From positions 1 to 13,811 of the forward strand of contig JAEXPG010000006.1 of assembly GCA_023447015.1 (NCBI GenBank): a DNA stretch of 13,811 bases. The letters run 5' to 3'. Made by a program: the position numbers and the translations under genes. Each line of letters starts with the position of its first letter. The first letter of the stretch is position 1. Positions 1 through 6,303 of this stretch are shown here, in pieces. The notes below the pieces were generated by a model. That model had not been told where the DNA came from and searched no databases. It saw nothing but the letters and a program-made list of their open reading frames with translations. The DNA is from Verrucomicrobiota bacterium. Lineage in GTDB: Bacteria; Verrucomicrobiota; Verrucomicrobiia; Opitutales; Opitutaceae.

Positions 1-2
1 GG

Positions 3-125
3 TGTCTCTTCCTGCGCCAGGGCGAATGCGAGGACCCGAAGAAGAACCGGCCGAACCAGCCACTACAGGGAACGCCGGCAAAGGCCCCGTCCTCTTCGAC
101 TGAGCCGGAGGGCCGGCGTTCCTGA
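3..125 (+). CDS. C-terminal end of an unidentified ORF (5' end outside the window)
   Basis: The frame starting at base 3 is open from the window edge to a TGA at 123-125, giving 40 residues. The first residues (CLFLRQGECEDPKK) look like ordinary protein. The rest is polar and rich in Pro, Ser, Thr and Glu, and is encoded by a large palindrome (69-122). A palindromic repeat may therefore supply the tail and the stop codon of the gene. The neighbouring frame (2-103) is also open, so the coding frame is uncertain. No family recognised. Confidence 0.3.
   Translation, partial: CLFLRQGECEDPKKNRPNQPLQGTPAKAPSSSTEPEGRRS
69..122. repeat. Long palindrome with 11-bp perfect arms
   Basis: The arms GGAACGCCGGC (69-79) and GCCGGCGTTCC (112-122) are exact reverse complements separated by 32 bases. 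The structure sits at the 3' end of the partial ORF and 27 bp before the next gene's GTG. It could be a dispersed palindromic repeat of the REP type or a large transcription-ending hairpin; there is no T-run after the right arm. Only one copy is in the window. Confidence 0.5.
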
Positions 126-154
126 CCCGAATCATTCGCCGGAAGAAAGTGCCC

Positions 155-427
155 ATGGAGATTCTAGGCATCGGCTGGTACCGCAAAGAGCAGTGGGAGC
201 ATCTCCGCTCCATCGCCCCCGACCGCGACCGGTTGGAAGCGACGTGGGAGGAGTGGGCCGAGGTCGCCGAGAAGAAGATGATCGAACTGATGAAGGCCGG
301 CCACCAGGTCCAGAAGGTGCCAGTCGATGTGGCGGAGTTCGAATTGTGGTGCCGAGCGAAGAAGCGGCTGTGCGACGGTGCGGCGCGCTCTGAGTACATC
401 GCCGCCCGACTTTCTGCAAAGCCATGA
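155..427 (+). CDS. Hypothetical protein, 90 aa, small helical
   Basis: The product begins MEILGIGWYRKEQWEHL and has a charged, largely helical composition, with a WEEWAEVAEKKMIELMKAG helix in the middle and a second conserved-looking block (FELWCRAKKRLCDGAARSEYIAARL) at the end. Conserved-looking Trp residues and the absence of low complexity suggest a real soluble protein. I chose ATG at 155 because the purine-rich GGAAGAAAG at 141-149 lies at a workable distance; an in-frame GTG at 149 would add two residues. I recall similar small proteins in other bacteria but no named family, so no function is offered. It reads away from the palindrome upstream, and the next gene is on the opposite strand, so it is probably monocistronic. 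Confidence 0.65.
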   Translation: MEILGIGWYRKEQWEHLRSIAPDRDRLEATWEEWAEVAEKKMIELMKAGHQVQKVPVDVAEFELWCRAKKRLCDGAARSEYIAARLSAKP

Positions 428-570
428 AAAACGGAGGGCGAACCAGCGGCCAGAGGCCAACGGCGGTCAAGTGCCTGCCTTCCAATCACAGTCCACGGAC
501 CGCCTTGGCTCATTCGTAAGGGTGCCAAAAGAAGGCCGAGACGCACTGAGCCCTCCTGCGCGCGACGACT

Positions 571-816
571 TCAGCCCAGGCTGGGCGGATTGGGGCGGCA
601 GAAGTGCTGCTCGAAGAGTCGGCGGCTCAATTCCAGCCCCTCGCGGGTGAGGGCGACCGACTTGGATTTCCCGACCGGATCGAAGATCAGCCCCTTCTGG
701 TGAAGCCGTCCGAGGGCGTCCCAGTCGTGTCCTTTCCAGGCACGGTTTTCATCGTGGAGCGTGAGCTGGAGCAGGGCGAGTACCGCCTCGTCGATTTTGT
801 CCGTATCGAGGTCCAT
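571..816 (-). CDS. DUF6429 family protein
   Basis: The 81-residue product MDLDTDKIDEAVLALLQLT followed by HDENRAWKGHDWDALGRLHQKGLI, DPVGKSKSVALTREGL and a closing LFEQHF matches the DUF6429 pattern as I know it: a small domain with conserved TDKIDEAVLALL, RAWKG.DWDAL.RLH.KG and K(A/S)KSV.LT.EGL blocks. The arrangement of helices followed by a turn and LT.EG resembles a winged helix, but no activity is established. I chose the ATG at 816 because family members usually begin M(D/E)xDTDKID; an in-frame ATG at 831 would add MQNNA. Neither start has a clear ribosome binding site. It is convergent with the small gene at 155-427 and lies alone. Family assignment is from memory. Confidence 0.75.
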   Translation of the reverse strand: MDLDTDKIDEAVLALLQLTLHDENRAWKGHDWDALGRLHQKGLIFDPVGKSKSVALTREGLELSRRLFEQHFCRPNPPSLG

Positions 817-831
817 GGCGTTATTCTGCAT

Positions 832-1293
832 CGTGGCGGTGCCGAGTTCAACGCGGGGCCTTTGCCTTGCTGACGCCTGTCGGTAGCCCCGGGCGGGCGT
901 CCTGCCGGGTTGCCAGCTCCTTCAGGAAGCCGCGGGCCGGAGGTATGCCCGCGTGACTGCGCCGGGGCCGGCCGCGGGCGCACGCGCGCGTGCTGCGTCC
1001 AGAAGCCGCTCTGTCTGGGGAGCGTGGCTTTGGCCGCTTCGGCCCGCCGCGGCGGGACCAGGCGTTGGGCCTGCGGCTCGGTTTCACCCGCGGCGGAACG
1101 GGGCCGCGCCAGTTTGCCGTTGCGCCTGTTCCGGCCAACTGGCCCCCGGCGAGGACGGGGTTTCGCGGGCCGGATTGGATCGGCGGAAGAGGGCGGGGGA
1201 GTTGGGCGTTTGACGGACCGGTGCCCAACTCGGGCTGATCGATGGCGGGGCGGTCAGCGGGGGTGTTTTGACGCGGTGTGAACCGCGAAACCC
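832..1293. other. GC-rich stretch without a convincing gene
   Basis: About 460 bp between the DUF6429 gene and the XRE-like gene. ORFs exist in several frames on both strands, but their translations are Arg/Pro/Ala/Gly-rich and lack domain features, as expected of chance ORFs at this GC content. It contains one copy of the diverged repeat (1129-1211), the self-complementary pair GTTGGGC (1201-1207) / GCCCAAC (1222-1228), a further GTTGGGC at 1064-1070, and the first of two 6-4-6 dyads (1272-1287). Confidence 0.5.
1129..1211 (+). repeat. Diverged direct repeat, copy A (attC-like ends)
   Basis: Begins TTCCGGCCAAC and ends GGGGAGTTGGGCGTTT. Copy B at 1918-1998 begins TTTCGGCCAGC and ends with the identical 16 bases. 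The interior is GC-rich and only partly alignable. GGCCAAC at the left and GTTGGGC at the right are near-complementary, and the centre contains a GCCGGAT...GATCGGC pair, so the copy can fold as an imperfect long hairpin with a bulged base. Confidence 0.45.
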
Positions 1294-1319
1294 TTGCCAT
1301 TCCCTGCGCCTGTGCGCAG
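1272..1319. promoter_or_regulatory. Two 6-4-6 dyads upstream of the XRE-like gene (candidate operators)
   Basis: Perfect inverted repeats CGCGGT-GTGA-ACCGCG (1272-1287) and CTGCGC-CTGT-GCGCAG (1304-1319) share the same half-site and spacer lengths. Their centres are 32 bp apart, about three helical turns. They precede the downstream regulator's preferred start at 1363, which would place them in its promoter region, as expected for autoregulation by a small HTH protein. The two half-sites differ in sequence, so a single protein may not bind both. No good -35/-10 pair was identified. Confidence 0.35.
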
Positions 1320-1362
1320 ATCCTTGATCCCGATTTCAAACACGGTTTTTTTGAAGAAAGAC

Positions 1363-1896
1363 GTGCTTACCCCAACCAGGAAGTTCCGCATCGCCGAGCG
1401 TCTTGCCCAGGCTCGTCGCAGTGTCAGCCCGGCGCTCTCGCAGGCCGCCTTCGCCAGACAGGTTCAAGCGATCGGGCTCAAAGACTGCAGCGGCAGTCGT
1501 CTCTCGCGACTGGAAGCCGGTTACGCCGATGCCCAGTGGCGTGAGATCGAAGTCCTGGCAACCGTGCTCAAGGTCAGCGCCCAATGGCTCGCTGCCGTTG
1601 ACGACTCGTCACCGCCGGCGCCACCGCTGGTCTTCGCTCCACCCGCGCCGGTGTTGGCCGCTCCACCCGCACCGACCGATCTTCCGGCGCCCGCGCCGGC
1701 CGTTGGCATACATCCCGATCTGGCCCTGCTCGAGCGCAGCGCCCATCGCAGCGACTACGACTTTCGGCAGCACCTAACCGCCGCGTTGGGCCGCGCGAGT
1801 GCGAAGCTCCATGAGGTGGGTCTGCCGGCGGCAGAATGGAAGCATTGGCGGACGGTCGAGCGCCGGGCAATGGACCAGCTTCGCACGTGTTCCTGA
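1363..1896 (+). CDS. XRE-like helix-turn-helix DNA-binding protein with Pro/Ala-rich linker
   Basis: Residues about 8-80 of the 177-aa product (RFRIAERLAQARR, LSQAAFARQV, CSGSRLSRLEAGYADA, LATVLKVSAQWL) follow the pattern of a lambda-repressor/XRE domain: helix 1, a SQ.xFA helix-turn-helix, SRLE in the position usually held by S.IE/R.E, then a helix ending in ..WL. Residues 83-115 are a Pro/Ala-rich linker and 117-177 form a helical C-terminal region with no family I recognise, probably for oligomerisation or partner binding. The GTG at 1363 is chosen because GAAGAAAG lies just upstream; in-frame TTG codons at 1351 and 1294 would lengthen it, but the latter would put both dyads in or near the coding region. 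The gene is flanked by copies of a diverged repeat, copy B starting 22 bp after the stop. Confidence 0.65.
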   Translation: MLTPTRKFRIAERLAQARRSVSPALSQAAFARQVQAIGLKDCSGSRLSRLEAGYADAQWREIEVLATVLKVSAQWLAAVDDSSPPAPPLVFAPPAPVLAAPPAPTDLPAPAPAVGIHPDLALLERSAHRSDYDFRQHLTAALGRASAKLHEVGLPAAEWKHWRTVERRAMDQLRTCS

Positions 1897-1917
1897 CCAG
1901 CCCGTTCAATACGTCCC

Positions 1918-1998
1918 TTTCGGCCAGCCGGCCGGGGCGACAGGCGGGGAAGCGGGGCCGGACCGGACGCAGAATCGGGGCAGGGGAGTTGGGCGTTT
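1918..1998 (+). repeat. Diverged direct repeat, copy B (attC-like ends)
   Basis: Second copy of the repeat at 1129-1211, in the same orientation, beginning 22 bp after the XRE-like gene's stop codon. It ends in the same GGGGAGTTGGGCGTTT. The left boundary GGCCAGC is one base away from copy A's GGCCAAC. Confidence 0.45.
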
Positions 1999-2003
1999 TC
2001 GAC

Positions 2004-2034
2004 CTAGTTGGCGTGCTCGCCGGCACCGAACTAG
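2004..2034. repeat. Nested hairpin between convergent genes
   Basis: CTAGTT (2004-2009) pairs with AACTAG (2029-2034) and encloses the smaller hairpin GGCG-TGCT-CGCC (2010-2021). It lies between the stops of the XRE-like gene (+) and the DUF1173-like gene (-). It could be a bidirectional terminator, although it lacks a T-run on either side, or it could mark the left boundary of the integrated element. Confidence 0.3.
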
Positions 2035-2077
2035 TCCCTCAGCGAGGCCGCGGCAGCACGGCCGGACCCCCGCGCCG

Positions 2078-3361
2078 CTAACTGACTCCCTGCTGTGCGA
2101 GCCAACGGGACAGCCTTATGGAGTCATGGAGATCGCGTTCTTCCACGACCAAAGAACAAACCGGGAAACGTTGCTCTAGTATTTTGTATCGATCCATCTT
2201 CTTGGCTAGGTCGTCGAGGTATTTCTGATCAGCACGACCGGCGACCTCGATCAGGGCCAACCGGCGCGAGCCAAAGAATATCCCATCAGGCCTGTTCGCG
2301 AGCTGAAGGGGCGCGTGACAGGAATCACGGTACTGACGGCAAGATCTCAGAAGCTCGTTGGTGTCAAATAGGCGTTGGGGCTTCAGGAGAGGCAACGAGA
2401 TCGCTGCAGCGCAGCTCTCAAACAACCGTTCGAGCCCGCTCTCCGCAAAGCCCAAGCCCGGATCATGGAGAGTCACTGGATGTAGGAAAACCCGGCTCGC
2501 GCGGATCCGATGCTGGGATACAGAAGATCCGACGACGACAAAGAAGTAGGGCGGCCGATAGTAGCCATTCTGGCTTCGCGCCCGTCCGTGGATCCGGGCG
2601 CCGATACCAAAGGGGAATTCGATTTCGTGGCCGGCCGAACCTGTGGATTGCCACCGGAATGCTTTCTCGGTGCGAAACCAGTATTTGCGGCCCGAGGGAA
2701 TCTTGTCGGCGGTGCGCGCCAGCTCCAACTGTGTGATTCCGATCGCGAGGTCCCACCCGAGCCCGGACAGATGGTTGGTAACGCTGATCCCGTTGGCGAG
2801 GTGCCCGACCCGCAGAAGATTGCTGATGTTGCGGAGTGTGTCCTCTGCAGCTGGGCGCCTGGCTTGCCGCAGCGAGAGGGCTCGCCCGAATTGCGTTGTT
2901 ATGGCGCGGGATATCGCTTGCCCGCACCAGCACCCGAAATCGTCGAAGTGACTAGCCCTTGGGGGATCCGGCGCCTCAAAGTCGGCGATTTCCTTCTCCG
3001 GCGAGGGTAGTGCCCCCTCTGAAAACAACTCGGCGCCGATCGTCACCGCTGCTGGGGGGGCGTCTCCTCCACCATGGGCGCCGATGTCGCACGGACAGCC
3101 CGGTGCGTGGACAACCCCGCGCGTTGAACGGAAGGACGGACGCCGCGAGAGCCTTCCATCCGCGTCACGCTCGATCGGTGGAAGCGAGACGTGTTGTAGA
3201 GGGAGGGGGGAATCATCCCCACGGCAAAGATCGGAGAGGGTATGCCGGGCGCTATGTGCGTGTGCCACCAACTTTGAGATCGGAGTTCCGGGCGTGAGTA
3301 CCTCGTCCTTGTGGCGAACCTCGGCGGACAAGCCACAGGAGCAGCGCACTGTGGTGATCAT
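2078..3361 (-). CDS. DUF1173-like protein with Cys-rich N-terminus and PD-(D/E)XK-like C-terminus
   Basis: A 427-aa soluble protein. The N-terminus has a CSC pair (C7, C9) and an HAPGCPC segment (H85, C89, C91), which could bind zinc; DUF1173 proteins of plasmids and integrative elements, as I recall them, carry a similar C.C ... HAP.C signature. A second CWC pair is at 144-146. The C-terminal region contains RPDGIFF (D359), LALIEVAG (E372) and YLDDLAKK (K387/K388), in the order and spacing of a PD-(D/E)XK nuclease core, with Ala where the motif Lys would normally be. Its ATG overlaps the relaxase TGA as ATGA, so translation is probably coupled and the protein is likely to work with the relaxase in DNA transfer or processing. 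Stop TAG at 2078-2080. The family call is tentative, and the nuclease reading is an inference from motif order. Confidence 0.6.
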   Translation of the reverse strand: MITTVRCSCGLSAEVRHKDEVLTPGTPISKLVAHAHSARHTLSDLCRGDDSPLPLQHVSLPPIERDADGRLSRRPSFRSTRGVVHAPGCPCDIGAHGGGDAPPAAVTIGAELFSEGALPSPEKEIADFEAPDPPRASHFDDFGCWCGQAISRAITTQFGRALSLRQARRPAAEDTLRNISNLLRVGHLANGISVTNHLSGLGWDLAIGITQLELARTADKIPSGRKYWFRTEKAFRWQSTGSAGHEIEFPFGIGARIHGRARSQNGYYRPPYFFVVVGSSVSQHRIRASRVFLHPVTLHDPGLGFAESGLERLFESCAAAISLPLLKPQRLFDTNELLRSCRQYRDSCHAPLQLANRPDGIFFGSRRLALIEVAGRADQKYLDDLAKKMDRYKILEQRFPVCSLVVEERDLHDSIRLSRWLAQQGVS

Positions 3362-5190
3362 TCGATGTCCTCCGGCTCGAACCCATGCAATTCCGGCGCT
3401 CGCGGGGCATCTATGCGTGGCGGCACCGGAGGGTTGGCGTTTCGCCTAGACGGCGCGCCTGTGTACTCGCGGAAAACGCCACTGAGATGCTTGTGCCAAT
3501 CGTGCTCGATGTTTTTGGTCCACTCAGGGTGACGTCCCGTCCGGAGTAGGCTAATTGTCGCGCCATCCTGCTCGACCGCTTGTAGGTACGCCCACGGCGT
3601 GAGGGCGGTCGTCTGGACGACGACTTGGGCGTTTTCCGGAAGTGTTTCCGCAAGCTTCATGCCCGCGAGCAAAGAGAAACAGAGAACCACCATCTTTGCT
3701 TTGCGGTCTTGTCCGAATCGAATCACAGCCGCGTTATCCCAAGTGTAGTCGCGGTTCTTGTCGTTGCCCAACTGGCGGAGCCCTCCGACCATATTGGTAA
3801 CCCCTCGTTTCCGGAAAACCACGGTCTCATCGCGCGTCGCGAAGACTGTTCCTTTGTCGTGCTCGTCTTGCAGGACTTGCCGCGGGCATCCTTGATTCAC
3901 AAGTGCGGTGGAGACTTTCTCCCAGGCCGACTCGTCCGCTTCGGGAATTTGCACTGGGACTGGGAGGGCCCGACGGGCTCGCAGAGTCGCGTAGTGGGAG
4001 AGTACTCCCGCGACTGCATTGGCGTCGAAATGGCGGGCAAGGTGATCGATGATATCCTCAAGTCCCCATCCCGTCAGGGCGCGAAGCGTGGCCACGGTGC
4101 CGTCCGCAATGCCGGGCTGTTGCGCGGCGACTGGATCGTAGGCTTGGAGCTCGTGTGCCCGATCGTCAGGGGCGTGGTGCTGGGGTGAGCCGCCGTGTGC
4201 CCGTTTCCGGAACCCCAAAGAGCACGCAAGGTCGTCGATCGAGATCGCGTCGTTGCTGCGTTCTTGTCCAACAATCTGCTCCGCCTCGAGGCGCCCACGA
4301 AGGTCCTGTACTGCTGCTGCTTTTGCATTCACCTCAGCTCGGAGTGAGGCGATCTCAGCCGAAGCAGATGCAAGCTCGGAGGTGAGCGACTCGATCTCAA
4401 GTTGCTTGGCGGCGAGCGTGGCTATCAGTCCGTCGAGCTGTTCTCTCAGCAAGGGGTGCTCCGCGGCTCTTGCCCAGACTGGTGCGCTCACGTGCCTGAA
4501 CCATACGGCGACAGCTGACTGGACTTGCTTCCGGAAACGCTCTCGGGCGGCGTCCGTCAGGATGATCTGCGGCAACGCCGGAATCGGAATTTCCGGAAGC
4601 TCTTCGATCCGGACCGTGCTGGTTACGGCCGCGTCGAAGCGCCGGATATCTTGGTGTGGCACACGCGACCCCGGCAAACCGCGGGCGAGGCCGAAATGGC
4701 GGCCCACCGCTCGGTGATAGTCGGTGTGGAGATTCTTGAGGTCTCTTTTCCCGAAGAGCTTCCGCTGTGCAATCCGTCCGTCATGGAGCGGAATCAGCAA
4801 CCCATGCATATGGAAGCTCTTCTCGTCGCCATGCGTACCCATCAATAAGACGTTGGCACCGTACCGCTCATGGAACCACGCTGCGGTGGCGGCGGCCCAA
4901 CGCTCCCTCGTCGGCCTGATCCAAGAAGCAGAGAGGCGCGGAGGTACATCAAAAGTAACCCCGACAGCAACGGATGCGTTCTGGTGCCGGACCGCACTTT
5001 CGAGTACGTCCTCCAAGCAGGCGGCGAATGTGCGCTCGCCTAGTCCGTCGTAGTGGATGGTATTCTCGCTCGAGGCTTTCGGATCGGCGTTGATTGGGGT
5101 TCGCTCGCGGCGAATGTGCGCGATGACTTTCTCCACGTCGTGTGTGGTCTCGTACCCTATGACGGTGATGCGTGTGCGTTGTGTATTCAT
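3358..5190 (-). CDS. MobV/Mob_Pre-type relaxase with degenerate DUF3991-Toprim-like C-terminus
   Basis: A 610-aa protein expected to nick oriT and pilot the transferred strand. The N-terminal domain (about 5-180) has the Mob_Pre hallmarks: HIRR (H25, R28) followed by NAD (34-36), then HGDEKSFHMH (H120, D122-E123, H127, H129), which is the HUH metal motif, and LHTDYHRAVGRHFGLARGLPGSR, matching the family's conserved segment after it. In MobM of pMV158 the nucleophile is a His in the first motif; H25 is the equivalent. Residues about 250-305 form a coiled coil. Residues about 420-570 resemble DUF3991 (NQGCPRQVLQDEHDKGTVFA) followed by a Toprim fold, but the usual ES.IDAL and D.D..G motifs read CFSLLAG (504-510) and LLRTG (548-552), so catalytic acids are missing. 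The Pro-rich, acidic tail ends GFEPEDIE. It lies 49 bp after the RHH gene and overlaps the next gene by 4 bp. The start lacks a Shine-Dalgarno. Confidence 0.85.
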   Translation of the reverse strand: MNTQRTRITVIGYETTHDVEKVIAHIRRERTPINADPKASSENTIHYDGLGERTFAACLEDVLESAVRHQNASVAVGVTFDVPPRLSASWIRPTRERWAAATAAWFHERYGANVLLMGTHGDEKSFHMHGLLIPLHDGRIAQRKLFGKRDLKNLHTDYHRAVGRHFGLARGLPGSRVPHQDIRRFDAAVTSTVRIEELPEIPIPALPQIILTDAARERFRKQVQSAVAVWFRHVSAPVWARAAEHPLLREQLDGLIATLAAKQLEIESLTSELASASAEIASLRAEVNAKAAAVQDLRGRLEAEQIVGQERSNDAISIDDLACSLGFRKRAHGGSPQHHAPDDRAHELQAYDPVAAQQPGIADGTVATLRALTGWGLEDIIDHLARHFDANAVAGVLSHYATLRARRALPVPVQIPEADESAWEKVSTALVNQGCPRQVLQDEHDKGTVFATRDETVVFRKRGVTNMVGGLRQLGNDKNRDYTWDNAAVIRFGQDRKAKMVVLCFSLLAGMKLAETLPENAQVVVQTTALTPWAYLQAVEQDGATISLLRTGRHPEWTKNIEHDWHKHLSGVFREYTGAPSRRNANPPVPPRIDAPRAPELHGFEPEDIE

Positions 5191-5239
5191 TGTGGTTTTT
5201 GTTAGTAAGCTTCTATCAACCCAAAAGGGATCTCGTGAT
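5191..5239 (-). promoter_or_regulatory. AT-rich gap upstream of the relaxase gene (possible oriT or promoter)
   Basis: These 49 bp are clearly more AT-rich than the flanking DNA and lie directly before the relaxase ATG, where MobV plasmids commonly carry oriT. Read on the minus strand they contain TTGATA, an AAGCTT centre and TACTAACAAAAACC. The flanks of AAGCTT form only a poor inverted repeat, and no exact match to the pMV158 nick sequence is visible. The role is inferred from position and composition only. Confidence 0.3.
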
Positions 5240-5950
5240 TCAGCCGGCGGCAGCGGCCAGAAGGGACGTGATGAGCCCAGGGAGGCTTTGGCTCCGACTT
5301 TGGGCTAGGGATCGCGCTGCTGCGTACGCTTGGAACGAAAGGTAGACCTCGACTCGCTTCTTCTCCCGGCGGAGCCGCTGGACTGTGGCGCAGCTACGGC
5401 TTGCCCGGCGTATCGTCGGTCGACCGAGCTGCGATGAGTCTGCGGCGGTACGCTGTGAATGGTGTGCCGCGTCTCGCTTCCTGGGGGAGGTCCCTTTGCT
5501 GGCCTCAATATTCGCGACGGGCGCCGCACTGATTCCATCCGCGCGGCGAGTCCCCCGTTGTTGGGCGGAGCGACCTGTTGGCGAAGATCGTGTGAGGCCA
5601 CAGCCGACCGCTTTCACGCCGGTGGCATTGGTTCGGATTTGGCGAGAAGGGGCGTGCTGACTTGCCGCGGACCTTCCTCCTGTCTCCGGCAGTGGTATGG
5701 AGGCGACTTCCGGTTCGCCCACGCCAGAGGGAATGCTGGGCTCTTTCGGATCCGCCATCGTTTCCGGAATTGGCGCAGAGATCGCTGGAACCTCGCTGGA
5801 GGCGACTTCCGGAAACGCAAATTCGGCCTGGACCGTCGGCTGATCTGTCGCCGCGAGGCATTTGGTTGCCTCGCTTCCGGTAGTGCTTATCGGGCAGGGG
5901 GGAATGCCCGAAGATTCTTGTTGTTCTTCTCTGCATGCATCTTGTCGCAT
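5240..5950 (-). CDS. Putative relaxosome accessory protein, disordered N-terminus plus C-terminal ribbon-helix-helix
   Basis: A 236-aa product. Residues 1-190 are low complexity (Ser, Pro, Ala, Glu, Arg) and include repeated blocks: FPEVASSEVPAI, APIPE, EPEVASIPLPE. The last 45 residues (RLRREKKRVEVYLS, FQAYAAARSLAQSRSQS, LPGLITSLL) have the ribbon-helix-helix pattern: a basic lead-in, a short alternating beta strand, helix A, a turn and helix B. Position immediately upstream of a relaxase, on the same strand, suggests a MobC- or TraY-like factor that binds oriT or regulates the mob operon. The only ATG giving the full length is at 5950, without a Shine-Dalgarno; a later start such as ATG at residue 65 is possible. 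Because the N-terminal half has poor coding character, the true start could be well downstream. No named family recognised. Confidence 0.6.
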   Translation of the reverse strand: MRQDACREEQQESSGIPPCPISTTGSEATKCLAATDQPTVQAEFAFPEVASSEVPAISAPIPETMADPKEPSIPSGVGEPEVASIPLPETGGRSAASQHAPSRQIRTNATGVKAVGCGLTRSSPTGRSAQQRGTRRADGISAAPVANIEASKGTSPRKRDAAHHSQRTAADSSQLGRPTIRRASRSCATVQRLRREKKRVEVYLSFQAYAAARSLAQSRSQSLPGLITSLLAAAAG

Positions 5951-6303
5951 GCTGATAAGGTAGCCCCCGATTGAAGAATATTATCCGACCTCGCGTTGGG
6001 TCTGTCGCACCGCAACTCCAGCGGAATGGGTCACGGTAACTTTCAGGGGCCAAGCGAGTTACCTCCGGCCCTCGCCTTCCGACGGACAAGGAGGGCAATG
6101 CGAACGCAGTCCGGCAGCCTGAAGAAGGCTGGTCGGGAGTCGCACGCTTCACGTCGCGCGATGTCCCATTCTATCCCGATTGGGACTTCGGGTGGCGGCG
6201 CCACGGCGACAACGCCCCAGCCGCCAGCCGACGCGCCCCTATGGGCCCAGACAAACGTAGATTACCCGATGGCTGGCTCACTCACTCGACTACCGTTGAT
6301 GGC
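5951..6303. other. Non-coding stretch with several short hairpins (candidate oriT/regulatory region)
   Basis: About 350 bp between the small ORF and the RHH gene, with no convincing gene on either strand. It contains perfect inverted repeats GGTAAC (6035-6040)/GTTACC (6058-6063), CAGCCT-GAAGA-AGGCTG (6115-6131) and GTCCCA (6163-6168)/TGGGAC (6181-6186). Next to the RHH start there is an AT-rich patch (about 5965-5990) read on the minus strand as GGATAATATTCTTCAATC. Such a cluster upstream of mobilization genes would suit an oriT, a regulatory region or an excisionase-binding site; none is proven. Confidence 0.35.

Noticed and set aside
1155..1176. CGCGGGCCGGA match to the tRNA-Cys 3' region as a left attachment site
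   Set aside because: Only 11 GC-only-type bases match and the identity stops at the T loop; in DNA this GC-rich such a match is likely by chance.
1222..1270. GCCCAAC at 1222 as the start of a further attC
   Set aside because: No GTTRRRY partner at a suitable distance downstream; the GCTGA/TCAGC pair alone is weak.
848..1339. 163-aa minus-strand ORF in the left intergenic region
   Set aside because: Arg/Pro-rich, overlaps the dyads and a repeat copy, and shows no family pattern.
5505..6152. 215-aa minus-strand ORF overlapping the RHH gene in another frame
   Set aside because: No domain pattern; the overlapping frame carries a recognisable ribbon-helix-helix and abuts the relaxase.
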